DNA from: Planctomycetota bacterium
GTDB taxonomy: Bacteria > Planctomycetota > Planctomycetia > Pirellulales > Pirellulaceae
NCBI GenBank assembly: GCA_019347795.1
Contig: JAHWKS010000451.1
Span: forward strand, 1-5,545
Reading direction: 5' to 3'
Length of the DNA: 5,545 nucleotides
The first letter of the stretch is position 1. Each line of letters starts with the position of its first letter. Positions 1 through 4,866 of the stretch are shown here, in pieces. The position numbers and the translations under genes are program-made. Under the pieces are notes generated by a model. The model did not search any database and was not told where the DNA came from. It saw nothing but the letters and a program-made list of their open reading frames with translations.

Positions 1-1
1 C

Positions 2-208
2 TGCGGAAATCCGATCCCGCCCGAACGACTCGAAGTCTTCCCAGGCGCCACCCACTGCGCCGCCTGCCAAGAAGCCGCCGCGTCCGCCGACGCCGACATC
101 CCGGACTACTGCCCCCGCTGCGGCTCAATCATGACCCTCCGCGCCACGGGCGCCGGCGGCGTCCAACGCTACGCAATGAAGTGCCCGCAGTGCGGCTGCG
201 TCGCGTAG
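2..208 (+). CDS. TraR/DksA-type C4 zinc-finger protein with extra C-terminal zinc ribbon (5' truncated)
   Basis: Only the last 68 codons are in the window; the reading frame enters from the left edge and ends at TAG 206-208. The visible start, CGNPIPPERLEVFPGATHC, matches the zinc-finger signature of the TraR/DksA family. The Cys at visible residue 1 should be the second Cys of the first CxxC, with the other pair at 19 and 22, giving the family's C-x2-C-x17-C-x2-C spacing. Family members of DksA type bind the RNA polymerase secondary channel and modulate transcription; whether this one does depends on its N-terminal coiled coil, which lies outside the window. Unusually, a second CxxC pair set follows (C37/C40 and C61/C64), which looks like an added zinc ribbon separated by a 20-residue basic and glycine-containing loop. 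The family call is firm, the exact function is not. The next thing downstream is a hairpin repeat, with no U-rich terminator visible. Confidence 0.8.
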   Translation, partial: CGNPIPPERLEVFPGATHCAACQEAAASADADIPDYCPRCGSIMTLRATGAGGVQRYAMKCPQCGCVA

Positions 209-226
209 CGCTCAAGGGGGCGGATT

Positions 227-383
227 CGATAGCCGCGGAGCGGCGGCAGCATGTAGCCGCGGGCGTCAGGCCGCGGGATGAAATCGCAATAGTTCTCCCA
301 AGCCGCGGAGCGGCGGCAGCAGGAGTTGCGGTGTCGCGTCGCGCTGGAAGCGCACTTGGCGACGAATCGTGAATTCACGCGAT
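227..383 (+). repeat. 157-bp direct repeat, copy A
   Basis: This block recurs at 737-893 with a constant offset of 510 bp and no insertions or deletions. By hand comparison about 15 of the first 150 positions differ. It contains a bipartite hairpin element at 231-279, a single-hairpin half element around 301-325 that ends in gcagga instead of gcatgtag, and a perfect 12-bp palindrome cgtgaattcacg at 368-379. An open frame runs through both copies and ends at the same relative stop, but most of the differences would change amino acids, so I treat the block as non-coding. Confidence 0.85.
231..279 (+). repeat. REP-like bipartite hairpin element, forward copy 1
   Basis: Two hairpins are joined by a conserved linker containing gcatgta. 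The first is gccgc-gga-gcggc at 232-244. The second pairs ccgcgggc (257-264) with ggccgcgg (269-276) and has one G-G mismatch. The same architecture occurs at 741-789 in this orientation and at 417-464 and 960-1007 inverted. It is the general layout of repetitive extragenic palindromes. It lies 22 bp after the stop codon of the zinc-finger gene, so it could stabilise that transcript's 3' end (inference). Confidence 0.75.
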
Positions 384-411
384 TTTGCGCGGGCTCGTGT
401 GTTTCACGCTC

Positions 412-464
412 CTCGAATCCGCGGGCTTGCGCCCGCGGCTACATGCTGTCGCGGCTTCGCCGCT
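412..464 (-). repeat. REP-like bipartite hairpin element, inverted copy 1
   Basis: Read on the minus strand this matches the element at 231-279. The long hairpin is perfect here: ccgcgggc (419-426) pairs with gcccgcgg (431-438) around a ttgc loop. The short hairpin is gcggc-ttc-gccgc at 451-463. The flank ctcgaatccgcgggct is shared with the second inverted copy at 955-1007, so the repeat unit extends a few bases past the hairpin. Together with the forward element at 231-279 it forms a head-to-head pair lying before the transposase remnant. Confidence 0.75.
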
Positions 465-484
465 GATATCGCGCCCGGCGTGCG

Positions 485-643
485 TCATCCGTGATGCTCA
501 TCTTCGAACAGGCGCCGTCGGTCAAATTCAATCCCGTGTCGTCGGCGAAATTCGATGTACTCCTCCTCCAAGCTTCGCATCCGATGGTGTTCAGTCTGGC
601 CCGCAATGTATCGCCGGACCGTTTCGATTTGCGCCCATGGTGA
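485..643 (-). pseudogene. IS200/IS605-like (Y1 HUH) transposase, C-terminal remnant
   Basis: On the minus strand the last 52 codons before the TGA at 485-487 are recognisable as the C-terminal part of a Y1-type transposase. They include the segment VRRYIAGQTEHHRMRSLEEE, followed by a HGIEFD tail and an acidic end. In this superfamily the YIxxQ helix carries the nucleophilic tyrosine (visible residue 12, codon 608-610) and, four residues on, the glutamine that helps bind the catalytic metal. Both are present. The HUH half and everything upstream of about position 643 are absent or unrecognisable, and I saw no match in the other minus-strand frames. The open frame continues to 910, but upstream it merely translates the neighbouring hairpin repeat. 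Intact relatives are roughly 150-250 residues, so about a third or less remains. It is flanked by the hairpin element pairs, as expected of a decayed REP-associated transposase locus. Confidence 0.75.
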
Positions 644-740
644 TGCGACTCCAGATCCGGGATGGCAATGGCGGTGTTTGTCGATTCGCGTGCAAATGGC
701 ATTGTAGCCACGCTGCGGTGCAGAACGTCGCGGAGGCGAT

Positions 741-789
741 AGCCGCGGAGCGGCGGCAGCATGTAGCCGCGGGCGCCAGCCCGCGGGAT
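741..789 (+). repeat. REP-like bipartite hairpin element, forward copy 2
   Basis: The short hairpin gccgc-gga-gcggc lies at 742-754. The long hairpin pairs ccgcgggc (767-774) with gcccgcgg (779-786) perfectly. Forward copy 1 has a mismatch in this stem, so this copy is the better preserved of the two. It is symmetric with the inverted copy at 960-1007 about position 874. Confidence 0.75.
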
Positions 790-809
790 AAAAGTGTAAT
801 CGTTCTCCC

Positions 810-834
810 AAGCCGCGAAGCGGCGACAGCAGGA
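810..834 (+). repeat. Half element, single hairpin, arm of a 25-bp perfect inverted repeat
   Basis: This is a short-hairpin unit (gccgc-gaa-gcggc) ending in gcagga. Its exact reverse complement occurs at 915-939, giving 25 of 25 matching bases. A related forward copy lies around 300-325 in the first direct repeat with gga as loop. It lacks the second, long hairpin of the full elements. Confidence 0.8.
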
Positions 835-914
835 GCTGCGGTGTCGCGTCGCGGTGGGAGCGCGTTTGGCGAGGAATCGTGAATTCGCACGATGGGTATA
901 CGGGCAGCAAGGAT

Positions 915-939
915 TCCTGCTGTCGCCGCTTCGCGGCTT
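915..939 (-). repeat. Half element, inverted arm of the 25-bp perfect inverted repeat
   Basis: This is the exact reverse complement of 810-834. The 80-bp segment between the arms (835-914) contains the atcgtg/cacgat hairpin. The first direct-repeat copy has no equivalent inverted half element between 376 and 412, so the right arm is specific to the second locus or was lost from the first. Confidence 0.8.
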
Positions 940-954
940 CCGGAGATGGGGCGG

Positions 955-1007
955 CTCGAATCCGCGGGCTGGCGCCCGTGGCTACATGCTGTCGCGGCTT
1001 CGCCGCT
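955..1007 (-). repeat. REP-like bipartite hairpin element, inverted copy 2
   Basis: Read on the minus strand this matches the element at 741-789 and shares the flank ctcgaatccgcgggct with the inverted copy at 412-464. The long hairpin pairs ccgcgggc (963-970) with gcccgtgg (975-982), with one G-T wobble. The short hairpin is gcggc-ttc-gccgc. It ends 52 bp beyond the stop codon of the minus-strand symporter gene, so it would lie in that gene's 3' untranslated region. Confidence 0.75.
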
Positions 1008-1059
1008 GGGGCTCCAGCAGAACTTCGCTTCTACCCTAAAATTCTTTGCGACCCGTCGT

Positions 1060-2727
1060 TTACCAGAACAGCCCGAACACCACCCAGAGACTCACCGCCA
1101 TCAATGCTGCGGCCCAAAGTTTGGGGTTCAGCCATTTCGGCGGAGCTTGGGCGAAGGGGTGGTCGCGGAGGGGCGGGAGCGCTTCGCGGCTGCGCTGGAG
1201 CCAGCCGGATTCGTGGAAGGCGCCGAGCGTCGCCTCGCGCGGCTGGCTGCCAAGCAGCAAGGTGACCAGGCCCATCGTGGCGGCGGTCAGGGCGAAGGAG
1301 ATCGTTAGTGCGATCCAGCGGCCCGCGAGCCACTCGGGCCACCATGCAAGGTCGTAGAACTCGCGGTCTACCAAGGCGATCATGCCGTAGGCGGAGCCGA
1401 ACAATAGGCCGATCAGTCCGCTGCGGCGATGGGCCCGCGTCATCACGCCCACCACGTAGATGGTGAAGAGCGGCGTTACGAACACGGGGATGAGCGTCGT
1501 GAACGCTTTGATCATGTTGTCCTGCGTCACGATGAACGGCAGGTAAAGAAAACCCAGGGCCAACACGCCGATGGTGGCCAGCCGCCCGACCAGAACATAA
1601 TGCGCATCCTCGCGGTCGCGGACCAGGAAGCGGGCGTAGATGTCGCGGGCGAAGATGGCCGAGAGGGCCGAGCCCATCGAGTCGAACGTGCTTACCGCCG
1701 CGGCCGCCACGCCGGCGACAACCAGACCTTTCAACCCGGGGACGAGATACTTGTTGGCCAGGATCGGGTAGACCGAGTCCGCGCTGGCCATCGTCTCGAA
1801 TTCCGGCAACCGCAGCGCGCGCGCGAAGACGCCCAGGCAAGCGCAGGCGATCATGATCGGCAGACTGGCGGCCACGCCCAGCACCGCGGCCATCTGCATG
1901 TCCCACAAGGAGCGAGTTCCCATCAGCCGCATCGTCTGCGTGTGGTTCACCGTCCAGTAGCCGCTGCCGATGATCGTCCAGCCCAGCACCACGAGAAGCG
2001 GCGAGGTGTAGCCGGTATCGCCGCGATACCGCCCGATGTGGGCGAGGTCGCCCAGCGGGCGGCCGTGCTCGTCGCTCCGGGCGGCGGAAAGCGCCTCCGT
2101 CATCCCGCTCCATCCGCCGACGGCCCGCCACACGGCGACGAAAATCACCACGCCGGCGAGCATCATCACCAATCCCTGCAAGGCGTCGGTCCAGACGACC
2201 GACTTCAACCCGCCCCAGGCGGTGTAGAGGCCGGACAGCACGACCATCGCCACGATCAGCGTCCACGCCGCCGGGGCCGAAAGCCCGACCAACTCCCGCA
2301 GCAGCAGGTAGACCGACCACGTCATCAGCCCCAGCATGCTGCTGCGATATTGCAGTTGAATCAGGGCGCTGGCGGCGCGGGCCGCGGGACCGAAGCGAGC
2401 CTCCAGATACTCCGCGTTCGTGTAAAACCCCAGGCGATAGATCGCGGGGACGATCGCAAACGCCGCCAGGATGCCGCCGGCCGCGCTGCCGACGGCGTAA
2501 ACGCTGATGATGTGCAGCCCCTCATTGTACGTGGCCCCGGTGACGCCCACCAGATCCGCATTATCGACATTGGTGGCGAACATCGACATCCCCACGCCCC
2601 ACCACGGCAATGCCCGCGAGCCGAGGAACCACTCGCCGCTGGTCGCGGTGCCCCGCGCGAGATACAGCCCATAGGCGATCACCGCGCCGTTGAGCACAAG
2701 CACCAAGAGCCAGTCGAGCCAGGACAT
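1060..2727 (-). CDS. Sodium:solute symporter (SSS family), substrate unknown
   Basis: This 555-residue, very hydrophobic protein has about 13-14 predicted membrane helices, which suits the SSS family (TC 2.A.21, LeuT fold, usually 450-700 residues). These inner-membrane carriers use the Na+ gradient to import sugars, amino acids, carboxylates or other solutes. Diagnostic stretches are the first core helix (GMSMFATNVDNADLVGVTGA, from residue 46) and the helix AVSTFDSMGSALSAIFARDIY (from 344), the counterpart of the vSGLT Na2-site helix. Relative to vSGLT the proposed Na2 positions are A51, V54, A343, S346 and T347, so the hydroxyl pair is kept as Ser-Thr. The usual family Q-R motif reads T-M-R-L here (265-268). 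The last helix (537-555) follows a polar loop. The substrate cannot be read from the sequence. ATG at 2725-2727 is chosen because the first helix starts right after it; no Shine-Dalgarno sequence is evident. It is divergent from the zinc-ribbon gene. Confidence 0.9.
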   Translation of the reverse strand: MSWLDWLLVLVLNGAVIAYGLYLARGTATSGEWFLGSRALPWWGVGMSMFATNVDNADLVGVTGATYNEGLHIISVYAVGSAAGGILAAFAIVPAIYRLGFYTNAEYLEARFGPAARAASALIQLQYRSSMLGLMTWSVYLLLRELVGLSAPAAWTLIVAMVVLSGLYTAWGGLKSVVWTDALQGLVMMLAGVVIFVAVWRAVGGWSGMTEALSAARSDEHGRPLGDLAHIGRYRGDTGYTSPLLVVLGWTIIGSGYWTVNHTQTMRLMGTRSLWDMQMAAVLGVAASLPIMIACACLGVFARALRLPEFETMASADSVYPILANKYLVPGLKGLVVAGVAAAAVSTFDSMGSALSAIFARDIYARFLVRDREDAHYVLVGRLATIGVLALGFLYLPFIVTQDNMIKAFTTLIPVFVTPLFTIYVVGVMTRAHRRSGLIGLLFGSAYGMIALVDREFYDLAWWPEWLAGRWIALTISFALTAATMGLVTLLLGSQPREATLGAFHESGWLQRSREALPPLRDHPFAQAPPKWLNPKLWAAALMAVSLWVVFGLFW

Positions 2728-2730
2728 ACG

Positions 2731-2770
2731 AATGCGGAATGCGGAATGTAGAATTCGGAATGCAGAATGG
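2731..2770. repeat. Heptanucleotide tandem repeat (aatgcgg-type)
   Basis: Five consecutive 7-bp units read aatgcgg, aatgcgg, aatgtag, aattcgg and aatgcag (2731-2765), followed by a partial aatgg. The array begins 4 bp upstream of the symporter start codon, so on the minus strand a ccgcatt-type array occupies the place where a ribosome binding site would be. It resembles the short heptamer tandem repeats known from cyanobacteria and seen in planctomycete intergenic DNA. It continues directly into the left arm of the inverted repeat. Confidence 0.8.
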
Positions 2771-2939
2771 TTAGCGGCGGAGCTTGCTCCGAGCGGGGGG
2801 CGCCAAATGCGCGGAATGCTCCAACCGTTGTCAGGCGATAGACGCTGGTTTAGATTCGGAAACTCGTATCGGCTGCGACTTGTTTAGCGGGTGCGAGTCG
2901 CCGGTGCAACGACGCGCGGAGCAAGCTCCGCCGCTAACC
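2769..2939. repeat. 171-bp segment bounded by a perfect 23-bp inverted repeat (MITE-like)
   Basis: The left arm (2769-2791) begins ggttagcggcgg and the right arm (2917-2939) ends ccgccgctaacc; the arms are exact reverse complements over 23 bp and enclose 125 bp. Each arm also contains a near-palindrome, cggagcttgctccg on the left and cggagcaagctccg on the right. The interior has no open frame that looks coding. The layout fits a small non-autonomous element or a pair of dispersed palindromic repeats. I see no obvious target-site duplication outside the arms, which weakens the transposon reading. Confidence 0.75.
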
Positions 2940-2966
2940 GACTCGAGTTTGAGTCGCCGTGAATCG

Positions 2967-3305
2967 ATGGAGCCTGTCAACGCCGCACAATTCCTTTGTC
3001 CCCACTGCTCGGCGGAGGTCGCCGCGGCGGCGGAGGTCTGTCCGCACTGCGGCGCCCGGCTGACATCGCCGGCGCCGCCGCCGGAAAAGCGGGACCTCCT
3101 GGACAATCGCTGGGTTGTGCTGGGGTTGCTCTTTCTCGCGACCGGCGCCCTCGGTCTGCCGTTTCTTTGGCGGAGCAAGGGGTTCACGCCGGTGGGGAAA
3201 GTGGTGGTGGGAGTGATCGTGACGATTTACACGGCGGCGCTGATCGCGCTGGCGGCTTGGGCGGTGTGGTGGGCGTGGCGGAGCATGCAGGAAGCGTTCG
3301 CGTGA
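2967..3305 (+). CDS. Small zinc-ribbon protein with two membrane segments
   Basis: This 112-residue protein starts with a short zinc ribbon: CPHC at residues 11-14 and CPHCG at 25-29, four cysteines in C-x2-C-x10-C-x2-C spacing. A proline-rich linker follows (about 34-40), then two hydrophobic helices at about 49-67 and 76-104, separated by a basic turn (WRSKGFTPVGK). Such proteins are widespread and mostly uncharacterised; the ribbon presumably sits in the cytoplasm and the helices in the inner membrane. No function is assigned. The frame stays open upstream to 2784, but that part translates the inverted repeat, so the ATG at 2967 is preferred. No clear ribosome binding site precedes it. The membrane-anchored GGDEF-like gene begins about 65 bp after its stop on the same strand, so the two may share a transcript. 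Confidence 0.8.
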   Translation: MEPVNAAQFLCPHCSAEVAAAAEVCPHCGARLTSPAPPPEKRDLLDNRWVVLGLLFLATGALGLPFLWRSKGFTPVGKVVVGVIVTIYTAALIALAAWAVWWAWRSMQEAFA

Positions 3306-3369
3306 GGATCGGCATGACCTACATTTGCCTAGTTTGCATCGATACTCTTGCGGCGGGGGCGCGAAGCGC

Positions 3370-4554
3370 GTGGTTGCGTACGTGCTGGGCGTGGCGGTCT
3401 TGAACTTCCTTTTGGGAGCGGCGCTGGCGGCGTACCGAGAGCGAGCCGCCGCAGGTCCGCGACCCAAGCCCGAGCCGCCGCCTCCGCAAGTCGAGCCGCC
3501 ATCCCAACCGCCGGCCGAGCCGGAAGAGAAGGCGGAAGTCCCGCCGTCGTTGGACGACGTGCTTCGCCCCCTGTTCCAGCTTGACGTGCTGGGTTGCCGA
3601 AAGCGGCTGATCGATCTGCTCGAGCGCTGGAGCGACGATCCGGAGCAGCCGCCGCCGGAGGGATCCCCCGCCGATCGCAACTTCCTCGAGTCGTGGCTCA
3701 CGAAGGCGGCCGCGGCCGGCGCCTGCATCGAGGAGAATCGCGATCGGCTCGGGGAACTGCTGGCGCCGGCCGAGGCGCTCAGCGAGCTGCTGGCATCGAT
3801 CCAAAGTCGCGTTGAAGCGGTGCTCGCATGCGTCTCCGGCGGCGAGGCGTCAATGCAGCGGGACAACGTGAACGCGGAAATCGAAGACCTGCAGCGTTTC
3901 CGCGATGACCGCTACCACCTGCGGCTGGCGGTGTTGCTTGAGGCCGACGGGATCGAGTCGCTGCAACAGGACGAACTGGTCGATCCGCAAACGGAGCTGC
4001 ACAATCGGCTGGGACTGGAGGCCGTCCACAGTCAATGGCTGCGCGAGCACGCCGCCGCGGGGTCGGGATGCAGCGTCGTGGTGCTCGACATCGACGGCTT
4101 CACGCAGCTCAATCGCCGGCTCGGCCACGCCGTGGGAGACCGGCTGCTGTCGGCGTTCGGCGGGCTGGCGGATGACCTGCTGCGCAAGGACCGCGGCTTC
4201 GACCGGGCGGCGCGGCACCGCAGCGACCGATTCGCCCTCTTCCTCGGCGACACGGACCACGACAACGCCGTGAACGCCGCCGAGCGCATCCGGCAGACCA
4301 TCGAGGCTTCTTCGTTCATGCTGGCCGGCGAGGAGCTGGACCTGACCGTGAGCGTGGGCGTGGCGGCCGGAGAGCCCAAAGAGGCCGTGAGCGACGTGCT
4401 GGCGCGGGCCGCGGAGGCGGCGCTAGGCGCCAAGTCCGCGGGCGGCAACCGCACCGCGCGGTACACCGAATCCGGCCCCGAGACGGAGCCGCCCCGGCCG
4501 TACCAGGTCAAAGGCCGCGCGGTGAAGCTCGACGCCGCGCTCGCCGCAGGGTGA
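3370..4554 (+). CDS. Membrane-anchored degenerate GGDEF-domain protein, probable c-di-GMP sensor
   Basis: From GTG 3370 the protein has 394 residues: a membrane helix (2-22), a proline/glutamate-rich linker (29-59), an uncharacterised mostly helical region (60-200) and a GGDEF fold (about 200-365). Fold landmarks are D-x3-E-L-x-N-R at 205-213, LDIDGFTQLNRRLGH from 239, GD at 256-257, an ERIRQTIE helix, TVSVGV near 326, and K355 with GGNR (358-361). The signature loop is broken: the GGDEF position reads R284-S285-D286-R287-F288. The RxxD inhibitory motif is intact five residues earlier (R275-G-F-D278). Known families with this combination bind c-di-GMP without making it (PelD-like behaviour), so I infer a receptor or scaffold, not an active cyclase. 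A TTG at 3325 could extend the frame by 15 codons, but those codons lack the gene's GC-rich third positions. ATG 3314 has a good aggA-type ribosome site but is in another frame and stops after 29 codons. Confidence 0.8.
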   Translation: MVAYVLGVAVLNFLLGAALAAYRERAAAGPRPKPEPPPPQVEPPSQPPAEPEEKAEVPPSLDDVLRPLFQLDVLGCRKRLIDLLERWSDDPEQPPPEGSPADRNFLESWLTKAAAAGACIEENRDRLGELLAPAEALSELLASIQSRVEAVLACVSGGEASMQRDNVNAEIEDLQRFRDDRYHLRLAVLLEADGIESLQQDELVDPQTELHNRLGLEAVHSQWLREHAAAGSGCSVVVLDIDGFTQLNRRLGHAVGDRLLSAFGGLADDLLRKDRGFDRAARHRSDRFALFLGDTDHDNAVNAAERIRQTIEASSFMLAGEELDLTVSVGVAAGEPKEAVSDVLARAAEAALGAKSAGGNRTARYTESGPETEPPRPYQVKGRAVKLDAALAAG

Positions 4555-4563
4555 TCTCCCACT

Positions 4564-4640
4564 AACCCGAAAATGGAAGCCCGACGTGTAACCGAGGGGG
4601 CGCTGGCGAGCGAGTTTTCCCCTCGCTGACGCTTTGGGTT
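4564..4640. repeat. 77-bp palindromic intergenic repeat after the GGDEF-like gene
   Basis: The ends are inverted (aaccc at 4564-4568 and gggtt at 4636-4640), and inside them cgagggg (4593-4599) pairs with cccctcg (4619-4625) around a 19-base loop. The cctcgctgacgc...gggtt edge resembles a dispersed repeat I associate with planctomycete genomes (recollection, unchecked). It begins 9 bp after the GGDEF-like stop codon, so it may act as a 3' stem-loop. A run of four T precedes the second arm and no T-tract follows it, so it is not a standard intrinsic terminator. Confidence 0.6.
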
Positions 4641-4866
4641 CGCGTCTTCGGCACGCCTTCCCAACCTGCGGCGGACGCGTTACCTTCAATTCTTCGCGCA
4701 GCCGGTTCGGGCGGTTGGGGCGAATTCGCCGCTGGAGGCGCCGCATGGCGCCGATCTGCGACCTACGCTGGTACAGCGTCGCAATCGCGTATTCGCACCT
4801 TCAACCGCTCTGCGCACGATGTCGGCCCTGCACTTGTTCATTCAGAAAATTGTTCAATCCTCCTCG
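4641..4866. other. Upstream region of the antiporter gene, no gene seen
   Basis: No coding potential is convincing in these 226 bp; the open frame 4634-4870 has cysteine- and arginine-rich composition typical of chance translation. One clean hairpin is present, ggcgcc-gcat-ggcgcc at 4737-4752. The last 40 bp before the antiporter start are relatively AT-rich (ttcattcagaaaattgttca), which suits a promoter or leader, but I cannot name promoter boxes. Confidence 0.55.

Larger units (their letters stand above)
737..893 (+). repeat. 157-bp direct repeat, copy B
   Basis: This is the second copy of the block at 227-383, at an exact 510-bp offset. It contains the forward bipartite element (741-789) and a half element at 810-834. 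It ends with an interrupted palindrome in which atcgtg (876-881) pairs with cacgat (888-893). Copy A has a differently arranged palindrome at the same place. The block forms the left half of a larger interrupted palindrome whose right half runs to 1007. Confidence 0.85.
209..1059. other. 851-bp gene-poor region of hairpin repeats and a transposase remnant
   Basis: This stretch separates the end of the zinc-finger gene from the end of the minus-strand symporter gene. I find no intact gene in it on either strand. It holds four bipartite hairpin elements (two forward, two inverted), three single-hairpin half elements, a duplicated 157-bp block and one transposase fragment, each listed separately. 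Open frames crossing the region are products of the repeats. Positions 644-736 hold no recognisable coding or RNA feature. No promoter or U-tract terminator could be made out. Confidence 0.75.
2728..2966. other. Divergent intergenic region with two repeat types
   Basis: The 239 bp between the start of the symporter gene and the start of the zinc-ribbon gene must hold the promoters of both, but I cannot assign convincing -35/-10 boxes. It contains a heptad tandem repeat directly next to the symporter start, a 171-bp inverted-repeat-bounded segment, and a short hairpin cgactc-gagttt-gagtcg at 2939-2956 just ahead of the zinc-ribbon start. The motif gagtcgccg occurs at 2895-2903 (as gagtcgccgg) and again at 2951-2959. 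Confidence 0.6.

Noticed and set aside
181..882. Two similar plus-strand open frames (181-372 and 385-882) sharing about 50 residues at their C-termini
   Set aside because: They are the translation of the duplicated 157-bp block. About 15 base changes cause roughly ten amino-acid changes, so there is no sign of protein-level selection, and the common part is hairpin sequence.
231..1007. CRISPR array
   Set aside because: The repeats are self-complementary, occur in both orientations and are irregularly spaced, with no uniform spacers and no cas genes.
879..1308. Plus-strand frames of 128 and 138 residues across the second repeat locus into the symporter 3' end
   Set aside because: They are composed of hairpin-repeat translation followed by antisense symporter sequence; no domain is recognisable.
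1031..2751. Long open frames antisense to or out of frame with the symporter (minus 1031-2320, plus 1429-2751)
   Set aside because: They are Arg/Gly- or His/Gln-rich without family motifs. Such frames arise from the strong GC third-position bias of the real gene.
2934..3866. 310-residue minus-strand frame opposite the zinc-ribbon and GGDEF-like genes
   Set aside because: It is Ser/Arg-rich low-complexity sequence covering two recognisable plus-strand genes; its 3' end translates the complement of the zinc-ribbon coding region.
3370..4554. Active diguanylate cyclase
   Set aside because: The GGDEF loop has lost both glycines and the second acidic residue, so synthesis of c-di-GMP is not expected despite the conserved fold.
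4593..4625. Rho-independent terminator for the GGDEF-like gene
   Set aside because: The stem is 7 bp with a long loop and is not followed by a T-tract, so it is reported only as a repeat.
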